The position numbers and the translations under genes were made by a program. From assembly GCA_022360155.1 (NCBI GenBank), contig JAKSDJ010000034.1:1-34477 (forward strand): DNA of 34,477 nucleotides, given 5' to 3'. The stretch is from Chloroflexales bacterium (GTDB taxonomy: Bacteria > Chloroflexota > Chloroflexia > Chloroflexales > Chloroflexaceae). Shown here one piece after another: positions 7,518 to 15,032 of the stretch. The notes under the pieces were generated by a model. The model was not told the origin of the DNA. It ran no database searches and saw nothing but the letters and a program-made list of their open reading frames with translations. Each line of letters starts with the position of its first letter. Positions within the stretch are counted from its first letter, which is position 1.

Positions 7518-8750
7518 TCAGCGATAGAGCGGTGATGCCGGGCGGCGCAGATCGACATAGCGATACGGCTCCCCGCTCTTTTGCAACGCAGCGAGAATGG
7601 CGAGCTTGCTCTCGATCTCGTGTTCGTTGCCAAAGCAGATGGTCGTATTGCCGTCGATCGTCAAGGTCAACCCCTTTTTAGGATCTTGGTTGGCCTCGGT
7701 AACATACATGCCCAACTCTTTGAGCAGCCGCGAGACGACCCGTTTGGTCGTTGCGTCCAGCCCTGGCTTCTCGCTAACTGCCGCCTGTTGCATCAGATCG
7801 AGCGAAAGGTGCGGGATAACTTTCGCCTTCTTGCTGCCAAATAGCTCGTCTGCCGTTGCGCCGGTGGGAACGATATCGGGTTCTTCGGCGCCAAAGACGG
7901 CCAGAAAATCCTTGTACGGCAGCGGCCTGACCTGTTCCATATCGACCGGCGGCGTCGTTTTGTTGACGATATGCTGGGCCAGATCATCAAAGATTTTGTC
8001 GAACATCGGGTCGACCAACGCCAGCTTGCAGGCATCAGCTAGTTCGCGCACCCGCCGATCGAGGGGGATTTTGGCCAAGATCGGCAGGTTGATCTGCGAT
8101 GCGAAGGCTTCGGCTACGCCGCTGCCATCGTCGCGATTGATAATCAGGCCAAGCAGGCGAGTCCGCCCGCCCATGCTGGCGAAATACTTCGCGGCGCTGG
8201 CGATATTGTTGGCGGCATAGAGGCTCTGGCGATCATTCCCGCAGAGGATAATCACCTCTTCGGCGAGCGAACGGGAGAGCGGCGTGGCGAAGCCGCCACA
8301 CACCACGTCGCCCAGGAAGTCCATCACCACATAGTCGAGCATCCACTGGCTCATGCCAAACTTTTCGAGCATATCGAAGCCGAAGGTGATGCCGCGTCCG
8401 CCGCAGCCGCGCCCAACTTCAGGGCCGCCGATTTCACAGCCGTAAACAGTCGCCTTGCCTTCCATGATCTCGGTCTTGAAGATCACGTGGTGCGCCTGCA
8501 AGTCCTCTTCGTGACCAGACTCCTTGAACTCGCGCCAAGTATCGCCAAGCGTCGGCAAGCTGACTCCGCCAAAGAGCGCGTTGCAGCTATCGTGCTTGGG
8601 GTCGCAGCCGAGCTGCAAGACGCGATTGCGCAGCAACGCAAGCTTGCTGACCAGGTTGGTCGTAAAGAAGGATTTGCCCATACCCCCTTTACCGTAGACG
8701 GCAAGCATCCGTGCATTCGTTGAACCAGGCGATTTGGGGTTGGCAGGCAT
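7518..8750 (-). CDS. bchX: Chlorophyllide a reductase iron protein BchX, C-terminally extended
   Basis: BchX is the nitrogenase-like ATPase that passes electrons from ferredoxin to BchYZ for reduction of chlorophyllide ring B. Residues 13-300 match BchX rather than BchL: Walker A YGKGGMGKS (19-27), LQLGCDPKHDSCNALFGG, GPEVGRGCGGRGITFGFD with iron-sulfur Cys116, and VVMDFLGDVVCGGF with Cys151. ATG 8750 is chosen because AGGAGGTGTGTG precedes it; an earlier in-frame start adds 34 unlikely residues. The protein is 410 residues, against about 330-360 for most BchX I know. The excess, from about 307, ends LTIDGNTTICFG...KLAILAAL...YRYVDLRRP, which resembles the C-terminal strands of the cell-division protein FtsQ/DivIB. 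It lies 71 bp after bchC. The partner genes bchY and bchZ are not present. Confidence 0.94.
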   Translation of the reverse strand: MPANPKSPGSTNARMLAVYGKGGMGKSFFTTNLVSKLALLRNRVLQLGCDPKHDSCNALFGGVSLPTLGDTWREFKESGHEEDLQAHHVIFKTEIMEGKATVYGCEIGGPEVGRGCGGRGITFGFDMLEKFGMSQWMLDYVVMDFLGDVVCGGFATPLSRSLAEEVIILCGNDRQSLYAANNIASAAKYFASMGGRTRLLGLIINRDDGSGVAEAFASQINLPILAKIPLDRRVRELADACKLALVDPMFDKIFDDLAQHIVNKTTPPVDMEQVRPLPYKDFLAVFGAEEPDIVPTGATADELFGSKKAKVIPHLSLDLMQQAAVSEKPGLDATTKRVVSRLLKELGMYVTEANQDPKKGLTLTIDGNTTICFGNEHEIESKLAILAALQKSGEPYRYVDLRRPASPLYR

Positions 8751-8821
8751 CACACACCTCCTAAGACCGAGAATAGAAAACAGACTATGTCGTTCCAGCA
8801 ACACATACAATGTGTTGTGGG

Positions 8822-9811
8822 TTACCTCCCATTTGTCTTCTCTTGTGGCCACTCGACAATCAGCTTCAGACAGGATGGGTCTTCGAGGGCGAGCCGATAG
8901 GCGGCCTGAATGCGATCAAGCGGCACGCGGTGAGTCAACAGACCACACACGTCGAGTTCGTTGTTCGCGATCAAGTCGCGTACGCGCGGCAGATCGCCGT
9001 CGGCGCCAAAGCTCCACTCGCGTGCGATCAAGATTTTGGCCTCGCGCATAAACACCGGCGCATAGGGAATATCAATATGGTCATAGTAGCCCAAGAGCAA
9101 AATACGCCCGCGATTGGCCAGTAAGGGTAGCGCGCCGGTCAGTGCGTTCATCGAGCCGGTGGCTTCGATTAGCACATTGATATTGGACTCGACCAGAACC
9201 TCATCCAAAGATTCCTTAGTCACGTCGATCACTTGGTCGGCCTGAGACGCTGCAAGGCGGACGGCGACTCGGTCGGCGACGGCAACGAACTCAGCGCCGG
9301 CCAGGCGGGCTAAGCGCGCCGCAAGCTGGCCAACAATGCCCTGCCCCAACACAAGCACCCGGTCGCCACGCCGGATCTTGGCCAGATTAACGCCGTGGAG
9401 CGCGGTTGCTGCCAGGGCCAGGATGACGCCGGTATCTGGGTCGATCCCATTGAGCGGTACAACCCGACCCGACTCGGTGCAGATGTATTCGCTCTGCCCG
9501 CCCCAGGCGGGGTTGACGCCTTTAAAGCAGCGCGCGCCGCCGACATAGACCCACTGATCAAGGAGGTGCTGCGGCGCTTGCGTACCAACCTTCACCACTT
9601 TTCCCACCGTCTCATAACCGGGGACAACCGGGAACAGCAGGGCTGGATGGGGCATGCGGCCATCAAGCAACATCCGCTCTGTCCCCGCACTGATGGAGGT
9701 ATAGGCGGTGTGGACAAGAACATCGCTCGCCTTCGGTTCTGCGACATGCACGGTTTGCAATTCAACGACGTGTCGCCGTGGAATAACTACTGCTTGAGAC
9801 TTGAGAGCCAT
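8822..9811 (-). CDS. bchC: 3-hydroxyethyl bacteriochlorophyllide a dehydrogenase (BchC)
   Basis: This 329-residue protein belongs to the medium-chain dehydrogenase family and oxidises the C3 hydroxyethyl group, made by BchF, to the acetyl group of bacteriochlorophyll a. The N-terminal GroES-like half has TSISAGTERMLLDG and VVPGYETVGKV. The Rossmann half has the NAD-binding motif VLVLGQGIVGQLAARLA, followed by an acidic strand end (VAVADR). The usual Cys/His zinc ligands of alcohol dehydrogenases are not evident, as is normal for BchC. It sits between bchF (103 bp upstream) and bchX (71 bp downstream) on the same strand, the arrangement expected for a shared transcript. Ribosome site: GAAAG, weak. 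Confidence 0.93.
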   Translation of the reverse strand: MALKSQAVVIPRRHVVELQTVHVAEPKASDVLVHTAYTSISAGTERMLLDGRMPHPALLFPVVPGYETVGKVVKVGTQAPQHLLDQWVYVGGARCFKGVNPAWGGQSEYICTESGRVVPLNGIDPDTGVILALAATALHGVNLAKIRRGDRVLVLGQGIVGQLAARLARLAGAEFVAVADRVAVRLAASQADQVIDVTKESLDEVLVESNINVLIEATGSMNALTGALPLLANRGRILLLGYYDHIDIPYAPVFMREAKILIAREWSFGADGDLPRVRDLIANNELDVCGLLTHRVPLDRIQAAYRLALEDPSCLKLIVEWPQEKTNGR

Positions 9812-9914
9812 CGTCGTATGCTTTCTAGTGTTCAGCTATCAGCAATCAATATGGAGAATGGCATCGTCATCGCTGATACCCGATTATAAGCTGTTAGTTT
9901 ATATGCATAAGGCT

Positions 9915-10400
9915 CTATTGTTGGGCGCCGACTATGGGCAGGTCTGCTGCTGCCATCGCACGCCGTTCACGGCCCGAACGGATACCCTTGACAATGAATT
10001 GCACTGCATTGAAGAGATACGTGATGTAGGCAAAGAGCATAACCATCATCGCGGTGCGATTGTCAAATTGCAGCCACTGCGCCACGAAGTAGGCATTATG
10101 GGTAATGATGGCGATCAAATTCCCCATATCTTCCCAGAAGAATTCGCGGGCCATAAAATAATGGCCATAGACATCTTTTTCCCATAGCATACCGGTGATG
10201 GTGAGCGCCCAGATCAATGCAATTTTTATCCATACGCTAATCGTTGCCGCCAAATAGCCTTGATTGGTTAGCAAGTAGCGTACAACTAGAATGAAGCTAA
10301 TAATAAAGACGATGAACTGGATCGGCGCCAAAATAAATTGCACACGTGTCCAGGGCGATGCGTTACGCCGAGCCAGTTGTTCGTGCGTATATATCCCCAT
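9915..10400 (-). CDS. bchF: 2-vinyl bacteriochlorophyllide hydratase (BchF family)
   Basis: This 161-residue integral membrane protein is the hydratase that adds water to the C3 vinyl group of chlorophyllide. It shows the family's opening ASPWTRVQFILAPIQF, about four hydrophobic segments, and the central WEKDVYGHYFMAREFFWED with conserved acidic and His residues, then NAVQF near the end. Length matches BchF. The paralogue BchV, which acts in bacteriochlorophyll c synthesis in green bacteria, is very similar. The adjacent bchC and bchX favour BchF, but BchV cannot be excluded by eye. The ATG follows an ACAGGAGC ribosome site. It appears to be the first gene of bchF-bchC-bchX. Confidence 0.92.
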   Translation of the reverse strand: MGIYTHEQLARRNASPWTRVQFILAPIQFIVFIISFILVVRYLLTNQGYLAATISVWIKIALIWALTITGMLWEKDVYGHYFMAREFFWEDMGNLIAIITHNAYFVAQWLQFDNRTAMMVMLFAYITYLFNAVQFIVKGIRSGRERRAMAAADLPIVGAQQ

Positions 10401-11037
10401 GCAGTTCGCTCCTGTTCTACGCTGTTACAAAAACTTATACAGAACGTCCCCTGGCGATGAGAATACTGTAGTTCTGCAAGCCTGTTCCATCCAGCCCTGC
10501 CTGAATCCGGCTCATCAAGCAAAGCGTTGCGTGCTACCGGTGCAACAGAACATGCCAGTGCGGCTACGCCATCCCCTGTGCGCTCATCATCAACAGGGTG
10601 ATCCAGAAGCCGAGGTCAGGACGAGAAAGAATATACTCAGCATGGTGTCGAGGCGCGTCTTTCACTGCACCTGTGTTTTTACCGTTGTGTGAGTGACTAT
10701 TTCTCTCACTGTCTCCTTGCTGGGGTGAAAGCTTGGCGATGGCTGCTGTAGGCGTTGCCTGACGAAACCGGTGCTCCGGCGCTCCCTTTTCTCCTTCTTC
10801 TCCTGGCTCCTCCCTTCTGTCCATCGTTGCGATGGCATATCCAAAATGACCCCGAAGCGCTGTTCGGGTTCCAATGCGCTCCCCAAACAGCGCTGGTAGG
10901 CCAAGCGCCGATGCGGCATCATTCTGCAATGGCACGTTGATGTTGCAGATGGACGCCAATCGCCTCAGAACAAGCATTGAGGCGTTCAAATCGGCCAATG
11001 TAACTAACGCGCCACCCGGTCAACATCGTTGTTGCGA
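10401..11037. other. Spacer between the pucC-like gene and bchF
   Basis: This 637-bp stretch has no gene I can support. The longest minus-strand frame (10564-10998) would need a TTG start, has no ribosome site and resembles nothing. Near bchF a TATAAG word (around 10436) could be a -10 box, but no good -35 box is at the right distance. The promoter of bchF-bchC-bchX probably lies in this stretch but cannot be fixed. Confidence 0.5.
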
Positions 11038-12396
11038 TTATCCCGCCGTGTCGAAGGCCATTGCCCGACCGATATCAGCGCGGCTCAAGCCCTTGAATTC
11101 CTGGACGCTTACCCCGCGCAAAACACCGATGGCTGTAATCATAATCAAGGCCTCGAACCCAAAGATCAAGCTATAAGCGATTGAAGGCGTGAACAATCCC
11201 GTTTCGATCAAGCTGGTATGGAGGACGCCGCTGAGCACATTCGCCAGACCATTCCCTAGGCCCTGCGCCATACCCCACAACCCCATATAGAGCCCAACAA
11301 AACCCTCAACCGTCATATCCATCGTCATCGACAAGGCGCCAACATTGAACAGACCCGTCCCCATGCCCATAATCAACAGGCCAGGCATCACCAGCGGGCG
11401 CTGATAGTACAGCGATGAGAGCGCAATCATCCCCAGGCCAAGCGCAATACCTAGCCCACCTATGGTTGCGATGGTTTTCTTGGAAATCGGCAGCATCCCA
11501 GAGAGAATCCCCATGATCAGCATACCAAGGAGGACGCCGCCGCCCCAACTCTGCTGGAAGCTGGTTGTTTCTTCTATGGTCATGTTGAAGACCTCGGCGC
11601 CGAAGACTTCCAGAATGGCATCTTGCAAGAAAACGCCCGTAATGGCCAGCATGATGAAGACAAAGAAACTGCGAACCTGCCCATTGCTGCCCATCAATCG
11701 CCAGGCCACCCGAAAGGGATTCCCAGGTTGAGCTTCGAGCCGCTGCTGTTTCATCAGGGCTACGTGCTCCTCCGGCGTGATCCGCCGTTCCATCCCGATC
11801 AAGCCGATCAGAGAGCTGATCAGAACAATGAAGGGGGTAAGATTATAGAGGAACTGCATCTTTTGCGGCTCATACACGGGCATAATCTGCTTGGCGACAG
11901 CAGCGGAGACGATACCGCTGATGATAATAAAGGTCCAGACGACGGCAATCACCCCGCCCCGCTCTTTTTCACTCGTCACCTCCGCCACGAGCGAGTTGTT
12001 GGAGGTGCCGTTGGCGGCCATTGCCACGCCGAAGATGAACAGCAGCCCGAAGGCGCCAATGATTGCCGCCGATGAGCGCTCACCCAACCCGATTGCCACC
12101 GAAGGCAGGGTTATAAATACGATACTGGCAACCAATCCGCTGCCCAGAATATAGGGTGTGCGACGATAGCCAAAGAAAGGGTGATGATCAGCCAGGCGTC
12201 CCCAATACACTTGGAAGAAAGAAATAAAGTGATGCAGTCCGATCAGTGATGTCACGATGATCGCCAACGCTCCCAACTCATGGATCGCAACCCGATTGAA
12301 GTTGAAGGTCAGGAGTGCGAACATCCACCCAACGCCAATGCGGATCATTGCCAAGCGCAAGGTTTTGAACGCCAGACGTAGAAACTTCATCGACAT
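11038..12396 (-). CDS. PucC/LhaA-family antenna assembly protein (MFS fold)
   Basis: This 452-residue membrane protein belongs to the PucC/LhaA/BCH2 branch of the major facilitator superfamily, whose members help assemble light-harvesting complexes or handle bacteriochlorophyll. It has about twelve hydrophobic segments. Family features include FNFNRVAIHELG in helix 1-2, GRLADHHPFFGYRRTPYI after helix 2, EVTSEKERGGVIA in the middle, and QDAILEVFGAEVF at the start of the second half. The start ATG follows AAAGG; a second ATG two codons later is equally possible. It is transcribed toward bchF, but 637 bp of empty spacer separates them. Which complex it serves cannot be told, since no antenna or reaction-centre genes are in the window. 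Confidence 0.9.
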   Translation of the reverse strand: MSMKFLRLAFKTLRLAMIRIGVGWMFALLTFNFNRVAIHELGALAIIVTSLIGLHHFISFFQVYWGRLADHHPFFGYRRTPYILGSGLVASIVFITLPSVAIGLGERSSAAIIGAFGLLFIFGVAMAANGTSNNSLVAEVTSEKERGGVIAVVWTFIIISGIVSAAVAKQIMPVYEPQKMQFLYNLTPFIVLISSLIGLIGMERRITPEEHVALMKQQRLEAQPGNPFRVAWRLMGSNGQVRSFFVFIMLAITGVFLQDAILEVFGAEVFNMTIEETTSFQQSWGGGVLLGMLIMGILSGMLPISKKTIATIGGLGIALGLGMIALSSLYYQRPLVMPGLLIMGMGTGLFNVGALSMTMDMTVEGFVGLYMGLWGMAQGLGNGLANVLSGVLHTSLIETGLFTPSIAYSLIFGFEALIMITAIGVLRGVSVQEFKGLSRADIGRAMAFDTAG

Positions 12397-12593
12397 TGAC
12401 CTTTCTGTCTAGTACAGAACTTCGGCTTGAAAGTAGTAGTACTGACTCCAAACTACGAAGAAACAATCAGAGAATATTTAGATCTGAAATCGCGTGGGTG
12501 ACGAAATTATTTCTAGCGGAGTTCGGGTCGATTGATGCCCAGTGACGGTATCAAGCACATGCCGACGAAACTCACAAAAATCATATTAATAAA

Positions 12594-12650
12594 GATCGCT
12601 AGTTTACTACTTAGTATTATTCTTATGTCGATAACACAATATTAGCGATC
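12594..12650. repeat. Inverted repeat upstream of the pucC-like gene
   Basis: Perfect 8-bp arms GATCGCTA (12594-12601) and TAGCGATC (12643-12650) enclose 41 bp of AT-rich DNA about 200 bp upstream of the pucC-like start. Two half-sites this far apart could be a regulator pair that loops DNA, or chance. No protein can be assigned. Confidence 0.4.
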
Positions 12651-13111
12651 AGTAAGCCTATTTTGACTAGGGGGTTCAATAATACGGAGTATAGCATACA
12701 GTGAAAATTGCCGCAATGTTTGCATATCTTGTGCAAATCTTTTGAGGACAACGGGTTTTTATGCAATCAGGTGATTATAGCTATACCCAATTGCGTGGAT
12801 CATTGCAGATATACCCATCGAAATGGAACGGCGCTTGCAGAATGCACAATCTATACTTGTGCGGTAGTGGTATTGTTACAGCGTGCCATCAGCAAGGGCT
12901 TATAACTGAGGCAGGTTTACAATGTATGGGCGTCCGTCATATTGTGGGTGAAGACCATGTTGATAAAGCGAGCATGATACTTGTAATGGATTGTATGCAT
13001 GCGATTTTTCCCGCATTCCTTTGTCTAGAGCGCTCGTTGCAAAGCTTTGTACTTTTAAGATTGCTACTGTAGTACAGATTTTGGACTACAGCGAACATTT
13101 CATATATAGTA

Positions 13112-13140
13112 TTCAAAAACACGACGATATACGCTATAAT
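13112..13140 (+). promoter_or_regulatory. Possible sigma-70 promoter
   Basis: A perfect -10 box TATAAT (13135-13140) lies 17 nt downstream of TTCAAA (13112-13117), a 4-of-6 match to the -35 consensus. It faces the small plus-strand gene at 13429, leaving a leader of about 280 nt. The surrounding DNA is AT-rich, so a chance match is possible. Confidence 0.35.
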
Positions 13141-13428
13141 AGTAAACAAAATATCTACAAGTTTTCATAATCTCTTCAATTGTCGAAACTCGCTGTGACG
13201 TTGGAACAGTAGGGTTCTTGTGAGTGATCAAAGCTGAAGGAAGCAGCAAGGTTGCTCACCTCTCGTGTTATACGATGCATCGTGCTTGCTCCTCTTGATC
13301 ACGCATTTGTCAAGCTTTGAGTAGTCACCGGTGCAGATGTGACAATGATGGTGTATGGTGTATGGGTGCGGCGTCATTGGGGGCGAGCGCTTTGGAGCAT
13401 TCCGAGATGCTCAATGAGGGGGTGTGTC

Positions 13429-13854
13429 ATGTATGTGCGCTGGGTTGTACGGCGACATAAAAATGCATCCATCGCTGATACAAGCTTTCACGACGCCTAT
13501 CTTGTCGAAAGCTATCGTGACCAGAATGGCAACCCACGCCAACGAACCATTTGCTATCTGGGAAACATCAGACAAATTGGCGATGATTTTCCAACCATTG
13601 AACGTGAGCTTTTTCTGTTACGCGCCGAACGTATCTTGCTCTCGATCCCTGATTTGAGCGAGAACGATCGCGAGGAAGTTATACGTATGCTGCACGAGAA
13701 GGTGCGGCCGTTGACCGATAGCGAGGTCTTGCGCGCCTTCGCCGAGAATCTCCGTTGGTACCGCCGTTGGTGGGAGCAGCATGGTGGCGGCCCAACTGAC
13801 GAGGAGATGATGAAGATCATTCGCGAGGCGCGTGGCATGATCGGCCCAATTTGA
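13429..13854 (+). CDS. Small protein with transposase-like N-terminal segment
   Basis: This 141-residue protein is one of two complete plus-strand genes in the window. ATG 13429 is supported by a GGGGGTG ribosome site. Residues 1-50 (MYVRWVVRRHKN, then YLVESYRDQNGNPRQRTICY and LGNIR) look like the N-terminal beta hairpin of IS1634/IS4-type DDE transposases, where a similar 'lvesyR..g..rqr...lG' pattern occurs. The remainder is helical, charged and ends EEMMKIIREARGMIGP; it has no DDE catalytic core. It is therefore not a transposase. It could be a protein that took over the transposase N-terminal domain, or a fragment that has become a gene. No inverted ends flank it. Function unknown. Confidence 0.72.
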   Translation: MYVRWVVRRHKNASIADTSFHDAYLVESYRDQNGNPRQRTICYLGNIRQIGDDFPTIERELFLLRAERILLSIPDLSENDREEVIRMLHEKVRPLTDSEVLRAFAENLRWYRRWWEQHGGGPTDEEMMKIIREARGMIGPI

Positions 13855-14175
13855 GGCCAGATCAAAACCTCTTGCAGAGTGCTGGTTCAACCCCGATAGA
13901 GCGTCAGAGCCTGTCTGGCAAGGGTGTGGAGATGCTGCCGCGTGCAAGCATGGCTTGCGCACTCCAGCGCCTGTCACTATCGACGCCCGCCTATTATGTG
14001 TTAATGGTTTCAGGGTAACCGACATCACCTTACTTTTGGAGCTTTATCTGTAGGTGCGGCTTGCAGCCGCGCTGGCTTTGTGGTTTGCAACCGTACCTGC
14101 CCTTGTAAAACGTCTACGAACCATGCCTTCTTGTGTCGCATAAGCCGGCATGTGCCGGACGGCTCAGCAGTCCGT
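13855..14175. other. Convergent spacer with small hairpins
   Basis: This 321-bp gap lies between convergent genes. I see no gene. It contains a copy of the 26-nt dispersed word (14047-14072), whose core GCGGCTTGCAGCCGC forms a hairpin, and another small hairpin CCGGC-ATGT-GCCGG at 14145-14158 just past the methyltransferase stop. None has a T-run, so terminator function is only possible. Confidence 0.5.
14047..14072 (+). repeat. Dispersed 26-nt repeat copy
   Basis: The word TCTGTAGGTGCGG followed by CTTGCAGCCGCGC matches 24 of 26 bases of the minus-strand sequence at 1505-1530. The inner GCGGCT-TGC-AGCCGC is self-complementary, so the element can fold in either orientation. Two copies 12.5 kb apart in unrelated spacers suggest a small genome-wide repeat family. 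Confidence 0.55.
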
Positions 14176-14877
14176 CTATATCATCAACCGGATAGTCATG
14201 CGGAGCGGCCCATCCATCTGTACAACCCCATCAAGCCCGGTGCGACGCAGCAATTCGCGAACCTCGCCGGGCGTGTAGGCGCGCAAGACCGAGAGCGGTC
14301 CATCATGGCGACTCATCGCGCTGCGCTGGACCAGCCCCAGCAGCCGAGCGCCCCAATATGCTGGCCAGGAGCGGACCAAGTCGCTGATCACGACGGCGCG
14401 CCGCGCAACGCGCTTCAGTTCGCGCAGCAACGCGATCGCTGCGTGTTCATCGCAATGATGGAGAACCTGGGCGCAGGTGATGACGTCTACGGACTTGTCG
14501 GCATAAGGTAGGCGAAGCGCATCGTGGCAGATCAGCGGGATCGCGCCGTGGGTGTAGTGTTGCGCTTCGGCGAGTACCTCGCGGCGTAAGTCGGACGCAT
14601 AGACCTGGAGCGGTATACCCTGGCGCTGCGCCCATCGTCCGAGCGCGCGGGGCGTATCCGCCGAACCTGTCGCCACATCGAGCAGGGTGATGGGAGCTTG
14701 AGGCCGAGCCAACTCCCAATCAGTAATCACGCAGGCGACGGCGCGGATTATGCTTGTACTGCCGCCAAGCCAGCGATTGACCGCACGGATGTCGGCCAGA
14801 TTCGCGGCCAGTTCGGCCTGGTTGGTGATTGGCGCGTCGAGGAGTTCGCGGCGGTGGGTGCGGTGTGGCGTGAGCAT
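14176..14877 (-). CDS. Class I SAM-dependent methyltransferase
   Basis: This 233-residue protein has the Rossmann methyltransferase core. ITLLDVATGSADTPRAL is SAM-binding motif I, near residue 80. VYASDLRREVL carries the acidic end of strand 2, LICHDALRLPYADKSVDVITCAQVLHH covers motifs II-III, and VVISDLVRS follows. The N-terminal ANLADIRAVNRWLGG is seen in a UbiE-like group often found near polyketide or isoprenoid genes, but the substrate is unknown. It is not BchM by its motifs. No ribosome site precedes the ATG. It lies 155 bp after the large membrane protein on the same strand, which may or may not share its transcript. Confidence 0.82.
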   Translation of the reverse strand: MLTPHRTHRRELLDAPITNQAELAANLADIRAVNRWLGGSTSIIRAVACVITDWELARPQAPITLLDVATGSADTPRALGRWAQRQGIPLQVYASDLRREVLAEAQHYTHGAIPLICHDALRLPYADKSVDVITCAQVLHHCDEHAAIALLRELKRVARRAVVISDLVRSWPAYWGARLLGLVQRSAMSRHDGPLSVLRAYTPGEVRELLRRTGLDGVVQMDGPLRMTIRLMI

Positions 14878-15032
14878 GGTGTAAGCATTCAGCTATCGGT
14901 TATGAGCCGCCAGAATGACACCTGTCTGGGTCCAATGAACGCATTCGGATCGCACCATATACCAGCGCGCCAACGGAAATATTCGCACACGCCGGTAACT
15001 GAGGAGCGAAGTTTGAGCGCCCACGTTTCGAC

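Larger units (their letters stand above)
12397..13428. other. AT-rich spacer with a possible gene remnant
   Basis: This kilobase between divergent genes is visibly AT-richer than its surroundings. A 103-codon plus-strand frame (12761-13072) has no good ribosome site and uses codons rare in the neighbours. Its segment TEAGLQ...VDKASMILVMD...MH loosely follows the AGL...WADxIxVMExxH pattern of small tyrosine-phosphatase-like proteins, so it may be a decayed remnant. I do not call it a gene. An inverted repeat (12594-12650) and a promoter-like site (13112-13140) are listed separately. Confidence 0.45.

Noticed and set aside
7518-8750. BchL (protochlorophyllide reductase iron protein) as identity of this gene
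   Set aside because: The blocks GCDPKHDSCNALFGG, VVMDFLGDVVCGGF and INRDDGSG follow BchX, and bchC and bchF neighbours agree.
10564-10998. A 144-codon minus-strand frame between bchF and the pucC-like gene
   Set aside because: It would need a TTG start, has no ribosome site, shows low-complexity runs (EEPGEEGEKGAPE) and matches no family I know.
13429-13854. Complete transposase or insertion sequence
   Set aside because: There is no DDE catalytic region, no terminal inverted repeats and no target duplication; only the N-terminus looks transposase-like.
14176-14877. BchM (Mg-protoporphyrin IX methyltransferase)
   Set aside because: The methyltransferase core is generic, and the N-terminal ANLADIRAVNRWLGG segment belongs to a different UbiE-like group.
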